Below, piece by piece: positions 1 through 8,206 of a DNA stretch of 64,000 bases (position 1 is the stretch's first letter; each line of letters begins with the position of its first letter). Position numbers and translations under genes: made by a program. The notes under the pieces are model-generated. The model was not told where the DNA came from. It did no database searches and saw only the letters and a list, made by a program, of their open reading frames with translations. Origin of the DNA: Subsaxibacter sp. CAU 1640 (GTDB taxonomy: Bacteria > Bacteroidota > Bacteroidia > Flavobacteriales > Flavobacteriaceae); contig NZ_JALNMI010000001.1 of assembly GCF_023156585.1 (NCBI RefSeq), positions 930,001-994,000 of the forward strand. The letters are read 5' to 3'.

Positions 1-1
1 T

Positions 2-145
2 TCGGGTATTGGTGAGCAAACCATCGTTGAGTTGATGAAGCATTTCAAAACTGTAAAGCGTATCAGCAATGCCTCTTTGGAGGAGTTGAAACCTGTAATT
101 GGTGAATCAAGATCAAAAAAAATAATTGAATTTTATAAAAGATAA
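2..145 (+). CDS. uvrC: UvrABC excinuclease subunit C, C-terminal end (partial)
   Basis: Only the last 47 codons are in the window; the frame is open at the left edge and stops with TAA at 143-145. The peptide reads SGIGEQTIVEL, then LEELKPVIGESRSKKI, ending FYKR. This is the helix-hairpin-helix DNA-binding tail found at the C-terminus of UvrC, which makes both incisions in nucleotide excision repair. The patatin-family gene starts 12 bases after the stop, so the two may be co-transcribed. Assignment rests on the tail alone; another protein with a terminal double HhH cannot be fully excluded. Confidence 0.75.
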   Translation, partial: SGIGEQTIVELMKHFKTVKRISNASLEELKPVIGESRSKKIIEFYKR

Positions 146-157
146 CACTATCGATTT

Positions 158-2395
158 TTGAAAAGAGTCATTTTCATAATAACCCTATTAACACTTGTCA
201 GTTTTTCAATAACTGCTCAAGAGCAAACCCCGCAAAAGCGACCAAAAATTGGTTTGGTTTTGAGCGGAGGTGGCGCCAAAGGTTTTGCGCACATTGGGGT
301 AATGAAGGTCCTGGACAGCTTGGATATAAAAGTTGATTATGTAGCAGGCACGAGTATGGGAGCAATAATTGGTTCGTTATACGCTTCAGGTTACACAGGT
401 AAACAGCTCGATTCTATTTTTAAAAGCTTGGATTTTGATGATGTTATCAATGACAATATTCCGAGAGCCGCCAAGACATTTTATGAAAGGGAAAATTCAG
501 AAAAATATGGAGTGACACTTCCTTTTGAAAAATTCAAAATCAACTTGCCATCGGCACTGTCAAGGGGTCAGAATGTGTATAACTTATTGTCTAAATTAAC
601 ACTGCACGTTTCTGAAGTTGATGATTTCAAGAAATTACCCATTCCATTTTTCTGCATGGCAACCAATATTGAAACAGGTGAATCTGTAATTCTCGACAAA
701 GGCAACTTGGCACAGGCTGTAGCTGCAAGTGGTGCACTACCATCACTCTTTCAGCCTGTGATTATAAATGATAAAATATTGATTGACGGAGGCGTTACAA
801 ATAATTATCCCATTGCAGAGTTAAGAGCGCAAGGAATGGATATCATCATAGGCGTTGATGTTCAGGATGGTCTAGCAGACAGAACGGAGTTGACAACAGC
901 TCCAGACATTTTGCTTCAAATCAATAATTATAGAACGATTAATGATATGAAGAAGAAAGCAAAAGATACGGATATTTATATCAAACCAGATATTAGCAAT
1001 TTTTCAGTGATTTCTTTTAGTGAGGGGAATAAGATTATTGAATCAGGTCAAACAGCAGCGCTTAAAAAATTTCATGATTTGAGTGTACTTCCAAAAAGGA
1101 CAAAAAAACACGGCGTCAATCTTGAAGATATTGTAAGGGATAGTATTGTAATTAATGATATTCAATTTAGAGGAAACAATCGTTATACGCGTTCTTATAT
1201 TTTTGGAAAATTGAAATTCAAACCAAACAGCACTGTAAGTTATATAGATTTTAACAGAGGAGTGAACAATTTGGTGGCAACAAATAATTTTGACACCTTT
1301 CAATATGAATTTCGAAAGTCAAAAGAAGGAGATGGGTATGATTTAAAAGGAACTGTTATTGAAAATGAAACAACAACCTTCTTGAAATTGGGAATACATT
1401 ACGACGATTTGTATAAAAGTGCAGCATTGGTCAATCTTACCAAAAAACGTTTTTTGATAGACAATGATGTCATTTCAATGGATGTCATTCTTGGAGACAA
1501 TGTGCGATATAATTTCGAATATTTTATTGATAAGGGCTTTTACTGGAGTATTGGTTTAAAATCTAGATTCAATCAATTTTCGAAAAATGTGTCTTCACAA
1601 CTATATGTAGATTCGGGTCAAGAACCGATACAAGGTTTGAATAAATTGGAAATAGAGATTCAAGACCAGACTAATCAATTCTATTTGCAGACACTTTTTA
1701 GAAAGGACTTTGCTCTTGGTATAGGAGCAGAGCATAAAAGATTAAAGCTTAAATCTGAAACACTTAATACGGAGCAAAATAACGGAGCCATCATATTTGA
1801 AAATACAGATTATATCAGCGGGTTCGGAACCTTAAAACTGGATACTTATAGCAATAGATATTTCCCGAAGGATGGCTTCTACTTCAATGGTGATTTTCAT
1901 TGGTATGTTTATGCATCACGTTTTAACAAAAATTTTTCACCATTTTCTATTGCCAAGGCTGATATTGGCTATGCAATTATGCCAATAAATAAAGTGTCTT
2001 TTAACGTTTTGACTCAAGGAGGATTTAGGATAGGAGAAAACTCGCCAACATCATTAAACTTTGCTCTAGGAGGTTATGGCAACAATTTCATTAATAATTT
2101 TGTTTCTTTTTACGGGTATGATTATTTGTCTTTGATAGGAAATAGTTTTGTGAAAGGAACAATATCGATGGATTATGAAATTTTTAAAAAAAACCACATC
2201 ACATTAGCTGCCAATTATGCCAATGTTGAGGACAACTTATTCGATACAGGTGAATGGGTCAAAAAAGTTGACTACAGTGGTTATGCTGCAGGTTATGCTA
2301 TTGAAACCTTTTTAGGACCGATGGAAGTAAAATACACATATTCACCAGAAGTCAAGAGAAGTTATTGGTTTTTCAACCTTGGATTTTGGTTCTAA
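158..2395 (+). CDS. Patatin-like phospholipase fused to an outer-membrane beta-barrel
   Basis: Signal peptide at residues 1-20, then a patatin domain (about 30-240) with the oxyanion-hole glycines LSGGGAKG, the nucleophile motif GTSMG (Ser66) and the DGG motif giving the catalytic Asp210. A linker resembling a POTRA domain (about 335-405) is followed by a BamA/Omp85-like barrel that ends in aromatic GFWF, an outer-membrane insertion signal. The architecture matches the type Vd autotransporter (PlpD-like) family found in Bacteroidota: the barrel anchors or exports a lipid acyl hydrolase. The start is TTG at 158; no ATG in frame gives a complete signal peptide. All catalytic residues are present, so activity is expected; the lipid substrate is unknown. 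Confidence 0.85.
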   Translation: MKRVIFIITLLTLVSFSITAQEQTPQKRPKIGLVLSGGGAKGFAHIGVMKVLDSLDIKVDYVAGTSMGAIIGSLYASGYTGKQLDSIFKSLDFDDVINDNIPRAAKTFYERENSEKYGVTLPFEKFKINLPSALSRGQNVYNLLSKLTLHVSEVDDFKKLPIPFFCMATNIETGESVILDKGNLAQAVAASGALPSLFQPVIINDKILIDGGVTNNYPIAELRAQGMDIIIGVDVQDGLADRTELTTAPDILLQINNYRTINDMKKKAKDTDIYIKPDISNFSVISFSEGNKIIESGQTAALKKFHDLSVLPKRTKKHGVNLEDIVRDSIVINDIQFRGNNRYTRSYIFGKLKFKPNSTVSYIDFNRGVNNLVATNNFDTFQYEFRKSKEGDGYDLKGTVIENETTTFLKLGIHYDDLYKSAALVNLTKKRFLIDNDVISMDVILGDNVRYNFEYFIDKGFYWSIGLKSRFNQFSKNVSSQLYVDSGQEPIQGLNKLEIEIQDQTNQFYLQTLFRKDFALGIGAEHKRLKLKSETLNTEQNNGAIIFENTDYISGFGTLKLDTYSNRYFPKDGFYFNGDFHWYVYASRFNKNFSPFSIAKADIGYAIMPINKVSFNVLTQGGFRIGENSPTSLNFALGGYGNNFINNFVSFYGYDYLSLIGNSFVKGTISMDYEIFKKNHITLAANYANVEDNLFDTGEWVKKVDYSGYAAGYAIETFLGPMEVKYTYSPEVKRSYWFFNLGFWF

Positions 2396-2442
2396 CGCTT
2401 CTCTGTTAGCATAATTTTTCAAGTTTCAAATATTTCACGATA

Positions 2443-2458
2443 TTTGTCAAATGACAAA
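2443..2458. promoter_or_regulatory. Inverted repeat TTTGTCA-AA-TGACAAA upstream of hmgA
   Basis: Perfect 7-bp arms with a 2-base spacer, 150 bp before the hmgA start, in the 213-bp gap that follows the patatin gene. It looks like a dimeric regulator site. The gap holds no other open frame or clear terminator that I can see. The binding protein is unknown; the half-sites share TGACA/TGTCA with the operators at 33835-33900. Confidence 0.4.
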
Positions 2459-2608
2459 AGAATTCTGGTCAGATTTACTTTCCCATCTTCAATTTCTTAT
2501 CAAAAGAAATCCAGAATAAGTGTGCATTATCGTATCTTTATGTAAATTTTAAATGTTAAGAGGATCATCAGATTTTGAACTTTTAACCTTGAACTTTAAT
2601 CTTATACT

Positions 2609-3769
2609 ATGCCATTTTATCATAAATTAGGGAACATTCCTTCAAAAAGACATACGCAATTCCGAAAGCCAGATGGAAGTCTGTATTCGGAGCAGTTGTT
2701 TGGAACTATTGGGTTTGATGGTATGTCCACAAACTCCTATCACGAACAACGACCAACACAGGTCAAGGAGATTAGAAAGCAATACAGCGTTGCGCCAAAA
2801 GTTGCGAAGGCAAACAATATGCAATCTTATCGTTTTAGAGGATTTCAAGTAAAACCGGAAAACGATTATTTGGATAGTCGGAAAACCATCTTGACCAATA
2901 GCGATTGCAGCATTATATTGGCAGCTCCTAAACAATCGACAGAAGATTATTTTTATAAAAATACAGATGCTGACGAGTTGATTTTCATCCATAAAGGAAC
3001 AGGAAAATTGCGTACACATCTGGGAAATCTCGATTTTAAATATGGTGACTATCTTTTGGTGCCAAGAGGAATTATCTATAAAATCGATTTCGACACGCAA
3101 GACAATCGACTTTTTATAGTAGAATCCAGAAGACCAATTTACATGCCAAAACGCTACCGCAATTGGTTTGGACAACTTTTGGAGCATTCACCCTATTGCG
3201 AGCGCGATTTACGCCAGCCACAAGAGCTTGAAACTTATGACGAAAAAGGTGATTTTTTGATAAAAGTCAAAAAGAGAGACGAAATTTTTGAGATGGTGTA
3301 CGCCTCACATCCTTTCGACGTTGTGGGTTACGATGGCTATAACTATCCTTATGCCTTTTCAATTCACGATTTTGAACCAATCACAGGCCGTATCCACCAA
3401 CCACCTCCAGTGCACCAAACTTTTGAAACAGATGCCTTTGTGGTGTGCAGTTTTGTACCGCGATTGTATGATTATCACCCACAGAGCATTCCAGCGCCTT
3501 ACAACCATAGCAATATCGACAGTGATGAGGTGCTGTATTACGTAGATGGCGATTTTATGAGCAGAAATGATGTAGATGCTGGGCATATTTCACTGCATCC
3601 AGCAGGTATTCCTCACGGTCCACATCCAGGATCTGTAGAGCGAAGCATTGGTAAAATAAAAACAGATGAGTTAGCGGTAATGGTAGACACTTTTAAGCCG
3701 TTGCAAGTCACAGAAGAAGCATTAAAAATAGCTGACGAAGATTATTTTAAATCTTGGTTAGATCATTAA
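2609..3769 (+). CDS. hmgA: Homogentisate 1,2-dioxygenase
   Basis: Cytosolic non-haem Fe(II) enzyme that opens the ring of homogentisate to maleylacetoacetate in tyrosine and phenylalanine breakdown. The bicupin fold is recognisable along the whole length. The metal-site region is clear near the C-terminus: a His in YNHSNIDSDEVLYYVDG with the nearby Glu, and the later His in LHPAGIPHGPHPG, which correspond to the family's His-Glu-His triad. At 386 residues it is the short bacterial form (the human enzyme is about 445). hppD, which makes its substrate, follows 86 bp downstream, but a hairpin element lies between them, so linkage on one transcript is uncertain. Fumarylacetoacetase is not in the window. 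Confidence 0.93.
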   Translation: MPFYHKLGNIPSKRHTQFRKPDGSLYSEQLFGTIGFDGMSTNSYHEQRPTQVKEIRKQYSVAPKVAKANNMQSYRFRGFQVKPENDYLDSRKTILTNSDCSIILAAPKQSTEDYFYKNTDADELIFIHKGTGKLRTHLGNLDFKYGDYLLVPRGIIYKIDFDTQDNRLFIVESRRPIYMPKRYRNWFGQLLEHSPYCERDLRQPQELETYDEKGDFLIKVKKRDEIFEMVYASHPFDVVGYDGYNYPYAFSIHDFEPITGRIHQPPPVHQTFETDAFVVCSFVPRLYDYHPQSIPAPYNHSNIDSDEVLYYVDGDFMSRNDVDAGHISLHPAGIPHGPHPGSVERSIGKIKTDELAVMVDTFKPLQVTEEALKIADEDYFKSWLDH

Positions 3770-3781
3770 TAATAAGAAGCT

Positions 3782-3840
3782 AATCCTGCTTTCCGCTATA
3801 TCTTTTTTTTGGAAAAAAGGATGTCGCTATAATCAGGGCT
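3782..3840. repeat. Hairpin element between hmgA and hppD (REP- or attenuator-like)
   Basis: The gap holds CCTG (3785-3788), a run of eight T, loop GG, AAAAAAGG, and CAGG (3834-3837). Inner T/A arms (3802-3808 with 3813-3819) and outer CCTG/CAGG ends can pair, with a large internal loop; CGCTATA occurs directly on both sides (3794-3800 and 3825-3830). The wording resembles short intergenic hairpins that recur in flavobacterial genomes, but that is from memory. It may act as a terminator, attenuator or RNA-stability element. Confidence 0.35.
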
Positions 3841-3855
3841 AAAAAAACAAATACA

Positions 3856-5016
3856 ATGAGTAAAGACGTAAAATCAGTAGAATACGGATTAGAAAAAATT
3901 TTCGAAGGCGCTCAAGATTTCCTTCCTCTTTTAGGAACAGATTATGTTGAGTTTTATGTAGGCAACGCAAAACAAGCAGCGCATTTTTATAAATCGGCAT
4001 TTGGCTTTCAATCTTATGCATACAAGGGTTTGGAAACCGGTTCTAGAGACGAGGTAAGCTATGTTGTGGTGCAAGATAAAATTCGTTTAGTTTTAACCAC
4101 ACCTTTAAATAGTAAGTCGCCAATCAATAATCACATCGTAAAACACGGTGATGGTGTCAAAGTTGTGGCACTTTGGGTAGATGATGCAAGAAAATCTTGG
4201 GAAGAAACCACAAAGCGAGGCGCTAAATCGTTTATGGAACCAAAAGTTGAAACAGACGAATTTGGCGAAGTCGTGCGAGCTGGGATTTATACTTACGGCG
4301 AAACGGTTCATATGTTTGTCGAAAGGAAAAATTACAAAGGAACATTTATGCCTGGTTTTAAAGAATGGAAAAGTGACTACAATCCGGAGCCAGTTGGACT
4401 GAAATTTATAGACCATATGGTTGGAAACGTTGGTTGGGGGCAAATGAATACTTGGGTAAAATGGTACGAGGACGTGATGGGTTTTGTAAACTTCCTATCG
4501 TTTGACGATAAGCAAATCCATACGGAATATTCAGCCTTGATGAGTAAGGTGATGAGTAATGGTAACGGCCGAATCAAATTCCCAATTAACGAACCAGCAG
4601 AAGGTAAAAAGCGCTCGCAAATCGAAGAATATCTAGATTTCTACGAAGATTCTGGAGTTCAGCACATCGCAGTGGCCACTGATGATATCATTTCCACAGT
4701 TGCAAAATTAAAATCAAAAGGTGTTGAGTTTTTATCGACACCACCAGAGGAATATTACCGAGCGGTTCCTAAACGTTTGCAAGACCACAATCATCAATTG
4801 CGAGAAGATATCGAAACTTTAAAAAGTTTAGGGATTATGATTGATGCTGATGAAGAAGGATATTTACTTCAGATTTTTACCAAGCCAGTTGAAGATAGGC
4901 CAACGTTATTTTTTGAGATTATTCAAAGAATGGGAGCAAGAGGTTTTGGAGCAGGAAATTTCAAGGCGTTGTTCGAATCCATTGAAAGAGAGCAAGAAAA
5001 GCGAGGAACTCTATAA
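3856..5016 (+). CDS. hppD: 4-hydroxyphenylpyruvate dioxygenase
   Basis: Converts 4-hydroxyphenylpyruvate and O2 to homogentisate and CO2, the step before HmgA. Two vicinal-oxygen-chelate (glyoxalase-like) modules are visible: the N-terminal one starts at GTDYVEFYVGNAKQAAHFY and the catalytic one at FIDHMVGNV. The Fe(II) ligands are the His in FIDHMVGNV, the His in GVQHIAVATDDI and the Glu in LFFEIIQRMG. The C-terminal gate helix GFGAGNFKALFESIE is typical of the family. Length (386) is normal. It forms a catabolic pair with hmgA; in this group homogentisate is mainly a degradation intermediate, though it may also feed pyomelanin. Confidence 0.95.
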   Translation: MSKDVKSVEYGLEKIFEGAQDFLPLLGTDYVEFYVGNAKQAAHFYKSAFGFQSYAYKGLETGSRDEVSYVVVQDKIRLVLTTPLNSKSPINNHIVKHGDGVKVVALWVDDARKSWEETTKRGAKSFMEPKVETDEFGEVVRAGIYTYGETVHMFVERKNYKGTFMPGFKEWKSDYNPEPVGLKFIDHMVGNVGWGQMNTWVKWYEDVMGFVNFLSFDDKQIHTEYSALMSKVMSNGNGRIKFPINEPAEGKKRSQIEEYLDFYEDSGVQHIAVATDDIISTVAKLKSKGVEFLSTPPEEYYRAVPKRLQDHNHQLREDIETLKSLGIMIDADEEGYLLQIFTKPVEDRPTLFFEIIQRMGARGFGAGNFKALFESIEREQEKRGTL

Positions 5017-5091
5017 GAAACAAGCTGAAAATTAAACATTTATTTAACAAGGTTGAAACGCCCATTTTATAGGTAGTCTCAAGTTTTTTTA

Positions 5092-5099
5092 TATTTTTG
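5092..5099 (+). promoter_or_regulatory. Candidate -7 promoter element (TATTTTTG)
   Basis: Matches the Bacteroidota -7 consensus TAnnTTTG, 75 bp before the DUF3108 gene. No TTG lies at the expected distance upstream, so this is only a half-match. It would drive the DUF3108-kynA-M23-pgi operon. Confidence 0.35.
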
Positions 5100-5173
5100 G
5101 AACAGTAATTGTAAATCATCTTGCAGAAACAAAATGTAATTGCCGCAAGTTACATTTACAATGAACAATAATT

Positions 5174-5953
5174 ATGAAAAAGACCCTACTTATATTCGTT
5201 GCTGTATTATGTTTTCAAGCTTCGTTTTCCCAAAAGCAACAAGCTTTTCAGTCAGGAGAATGGTTTAAGTTTGAAATGAGCTACAGTAATTGGCTTAAGG
5301 CTGGAAACGCCACTTTAAGTGTAGAGGAAACAACTTATAACGGAAAACCTGTTTACCACGTGGTAGGTAAAGGTTGGACCACTGGAGCTATTAAATGGTT
5401 TTTTAAGGTTAAAGATCGTTATGAAAGCTATTTTGACAAAACAACGGGATTACCATACAAGTCGATCCGTCAAATAGATGAAGGTGGCCATACTAAAGAT
5501 GTGGAAACCGAATTCGATCATACTAATAAGAAGGCTTACGTCAACAATAAGAAACACAAAACCCAAAGTACACATTCCATTGAGAAAGATGTACAGGATA
5601 TGGTGTCTGCATTTTATTATTTGAGAAACAATTATAACACAGATACTATTAAGGAAGGTGACGTTGTTTCTTTGAATATGTTTTTTGATGAAGAGAACTA
5701 TAATTTTAGACTTAAATACCTTGGAAAAGAAACCATCGAAACCAATTTTGGCAAGGTAAAAACATTAATGTTCAGACCTTATGTTATGGCAGGTCGTGTG
5801 TTTAAAGAGGAAGAAAGTTTGACCCTTTGGGTAAGCGCTGATGATAATAAAATACCTTTAAAGATAAAGGCAGATTTGAGAGTAGGTTCTTTACAGGCTA
5901 ATTTAGAAGCTTTCAAAGGATTGAAGCACTCATTTCAAGTACAATTTGACTAA
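5174..5953 (+). CDS. DUF3108 domain secreted protein
   Basis: A 259-residue protein with a Sec signal peptide (cleavage likely after SFSQ, residue about 20). The rest looks like DUF3108, a beta-rich periplasmic domain seen in many Gram-negatives: AFQSGEWFKFEMSYSNWLKAGNATLSVEE, then VKDRYESYFDKTTGLPYKS and LTLWVSADDNKIPLKI. Family function is not known; an envelope role is likely from the signal peptide. It is the first gene of a tight operon (4 bases to kynA, then an M23 peptidase and pgi). No catalytic motif is visible. Confidence 0.8.
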   Translation: MKKTLLIFVAVLCFQASFSQKQQAFQSGEWFKFEMSYSNWLKAGNATLSVEETTYNGKPVYHVVGKGWTTGAIKWFFKVKDRYESYFDKTTGLPYKSIRQIDEGGHTKDVETEFDHTNKKAYVNNKKHKTQSTHSIEKDVQDMVSAFYYLRNNYNTDTIKEGDVVSLNMFFDEENYNFRLKYLGKETIETNFGKVKTLMFRPYVMAGRVFKEEESLTLWVSADDNKIPLKIKADLRVGSLQANLEAFKGLKHSFQVQFD

Positions 5954-5957
5954 TAGT

Positions 5958-6890
5958 ATGTCTGACCAACCCAATTTTGACCCAGTTCTGAAAGAACTTC
6001 AGCAGAAGTATAAATCCATTAATCAAGATACTCATACTCATTTGGAAGGCTTACTCTACAGTAAGCCTATCACTTATTGGGACTATATTCAAACGGATGC
6101 CTTGCTGAATTTGCAGATTCAACGCACTACGCTTCCAGATGAAATGGTGTTTATTGCCTATCATCAAATCAATGAGTTGTTGTTTAAGATGATTCTATGG
6201 GAAATTTCTCAAGTTGCTGAAAAGGAAAATTTGGATGTTGTCTTTTTCGAGAACAAAATTATGCGCGTCAGTCGTTATTTTGATATGCTTACCACATCTT
6301 TCAATATTATGAGAGAAGGAATGGAAGTGGAGCAGTATATGAAATTTAGAAATACATTGACTCCTGCAAGTGGCTTTCAAAGTGCTCAATATCGATTGAT
6401 TGAATTTGCATCTACAGAATTGATCAATTTAATCGATTATAGATTTCGATCTACAATAGACAGGAGCACGCCTTACACTCACGCATTTGAACATTTATAT
6501 TGGCAAGCAGCAGGGAAAGATTATGAAACTGGTAAAAAATCCACACTTTTGATTAACTTTGAAAATCGATATAAGGATGAGTTTCTCCGATTTATGGAAA
6601 GTTACAATACCAAAAATCTCTGGACTCGTTTTAAAGAATTGCCGAAAGAAGACCAAAAAGATGAAGATTTGGTGAAGGCAATGCGCCATTATGATTATAC
6701 AGTGAACATCACTTGGGTTATGGCACATTACAACGCGGCAAAACATTATATCGAAAGTGGCAGCAAACACGTTGAAGCAACTGGTGGAAGTGAATGGAAA
6801 AAATATATGCACCCTAAATACCAAAGACGAATATTTTTTCCTGACCTCTGGACTCAAGAAGAGTTAGAGAATTGGGGAACAAATATTTAA
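5958..6890 (+). CDS. kynA: Tryptophan 2,3-dioxygenase
   Basis: Haem enzyme that opens the indole ring of L-tryptophan to N-formylkynurenine, the first step of the kynurenine pathway. Family motifs seen: THTHLEGLL and YWDYIQTDALLNLQ near the N-terminus, EMVFIAYHQINELLFKMIL (active-site His), MREGMEVEQYMKFRNTL, GFQSAQYRLIEF, and HAFEHLYWQAAG holding the likely proximal haem His. I chose ATG at 5958 over the upstream in-frame TTG at 5946, which lies inside the preceding gene; this gives 310 residues and a 4-base gap. No other kynurenine-pathway gene is in the window. Confidence 0.94.
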   Translation: MSDQPNFDPVLKELQQKYKSINQDTHTHLEGLLYSKPITYWDYIQTDALLNLQIQRTTLPDEMVFIAYHQINELLFKMILWEISQVAEKENLDVVFFENKIMRVSRYFDMLTTSFNIMREGMEVEQYMKFRNTLTPASGFQSAQYRLIEFASTELINLIDYRFRSTIDRSTPYTHAFEHLYWQAAGKDYETGKKSTLLINFENRYKDEFLRFMESYNTKNLWTRFKELPKEDQKDEDLVKAMRHYDYTVNITWVMAHYNAAKHYIESGSKHVEATGGSEWKKYMHPKYQRRIFFPDLWTQEELENWGTNI

Positions 6891-6919
6891 TAACTAAATA
6901 ACCTAACTAAATAGTGACA

Positions 6920-8206
6920 ATGAAGCAAAGAAAATTATTAATAGCACTTTTAATTTCAATTAGCTTTTTTTCTTGTAAAAATGAACCAAAAGATATTCCT
7001 GAAGATTTTCAAGCTGTTGTAGAGCCAGAGGAAATCATCGAGTTTGGATTTAATCTCAACGATTATTTCGTAAAACGGGATACGATTAAATCTGGAGATA
7101 CTTTTGGGGCCATTTTACAACGTAATAATATCGATTATACGCAGGTTCACAACATTGCTGAAAGCGCAAAGGATTCTTACGATATCCGAAAGCTTCAGAT
7201 AGGAAAACCTTATACACTTCTGTGCTCTAAAGATTCACTTCAAAAGCCAGAGTGTTTCATTTATCAACCGAACAGCATTGATTATGTGGTTATTAAGTTT
7301 GCTGATTCCATTATGACTTATAAGGAAAGTAAACCTGTAACTATTGTCACAAAAGAGGCTTCTGGTGTCATTCACAACTCATTGTCTCAAACAATGGAAG
7401 CTCAAGAATTGCCTTATCAATTGATCAATGATATGTCTGATATCTATGCTTGGACCATCAATTTTTTCAAAGTACAACCTGGTGATAAGTTCAAAATTGT
7501 TTATAAAGAGCGTTATATTGAAGATAATATTTCCGTAGGTCTGGAAAGTATTGAAGCTGCGTATTTTCAACATAAAGGAGAAGATTTTTATGCCTTCGGA
7601 TTTAAAACCGATAGCCTTCAAAAATCACCAACCTATTTTGATGAAAAATCAAAAAGTTTGAAGCGCGCTTTTCTAAAAGCTCCAGTTCAGTTCAGCAGAA
7701 TTTCTTCAAGATATAATCTCAACCGTCGTATTGCATACTATGGCTATGCACTTCGTCCTCACAAAGGAACCGATTTTGCCGCTCCTGTTGGAACACCAAT
7801 TTTGGCAACGGCCAATGGTACTGTTTTGGAATCTACCCAAAGAGGTGGAAATGGGAAGTATGTGAAAATAAAGCACAATGATACTTACAGTACACAATAT
7901 CTTCATATGAAGGCCCAAAATGTCAAAAAGGGTCAATATGTGAAACAAGGAGATGTCATTGGTTGGGTTGGTATGACAGGAAATACAGGTGGCCCTCACG
8001 TATGCTATCGTTTCTGGAAAAATGGCGAACAAGTAGATCCTTTCAAGGAGAAATTGCCAACAGCTGAAAGTATTCCTGACGCCTTGAAAGAAAAATATCA
8101 AACTTACATCCAACCGTTAAAGTTGAAATTGGATAACATTCAATTTAAAGAGAAAAAGAAAAAACCATTTTCATCTGAAGAAAATCTAATAAGTCAAGTA
8201 GATTAA
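6920..8206 (+). CDS. Lipoprotein peptidase, M23 (LytM-type) family
   Basis: A 428-residue lipoprotein with lipobox SFFSC followed by KNEPKD, so probably anchored in the outer membrane. The middle region (about 60-250) resembles the opioid-growth-factor-like/LysM-type N-terminal part of cell-wall M23 endopeptidases. The M23 domain (about 278-375) has HKGTD (zinc ligands His281 and Asp285) and YLHM (His329). The usual third motif HxH is GPHVCYRFW here: His360 is kept but Cys362 replaces the second His. It probably cuts peptidoglycan cross-links. Start chosen at ATG 6920 rather than GTG 6914. Its stop overlaps the pgi start (TAATG). Confidence 0.88.
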   Translation: MKQRKLLIALLISISFFSCKNEPKDIPEDFQAVVEPEEIIEFGFNLNDYFVKRDTIKSGDTFGAILQRNNIDYTQVHNIAESAKDSYDIRKLQIGKPYTLLCSKDSLQKPECFIYQPNSIDYVVIKFADSIMTYKESKPVTIVTKEASGVIHNSLSQTMEAQELPYQLINDMSDIYAWTINFFKVQPGDKFKIVYKERYIEDNISVGLESIEAAYFQHKGEDFYAFGFKTDSLQKSPTYFDEKSKSLKRAFLKAPVQFSRISSRYNLNRRIAYYGYALRPHKGTDFAAPVGTPILATANGTVLESTQRGGNGKYVKIKHNDTYSTQYLHMKAQNVKKGQYVKQGDVIGWVGMTGNTGGPHVCYRFWKNGEQVDPFKEKLPTAESIPDALKEKYQTYIQPLKLKLDNIQFKEKKKKPFSSEENLISQVD

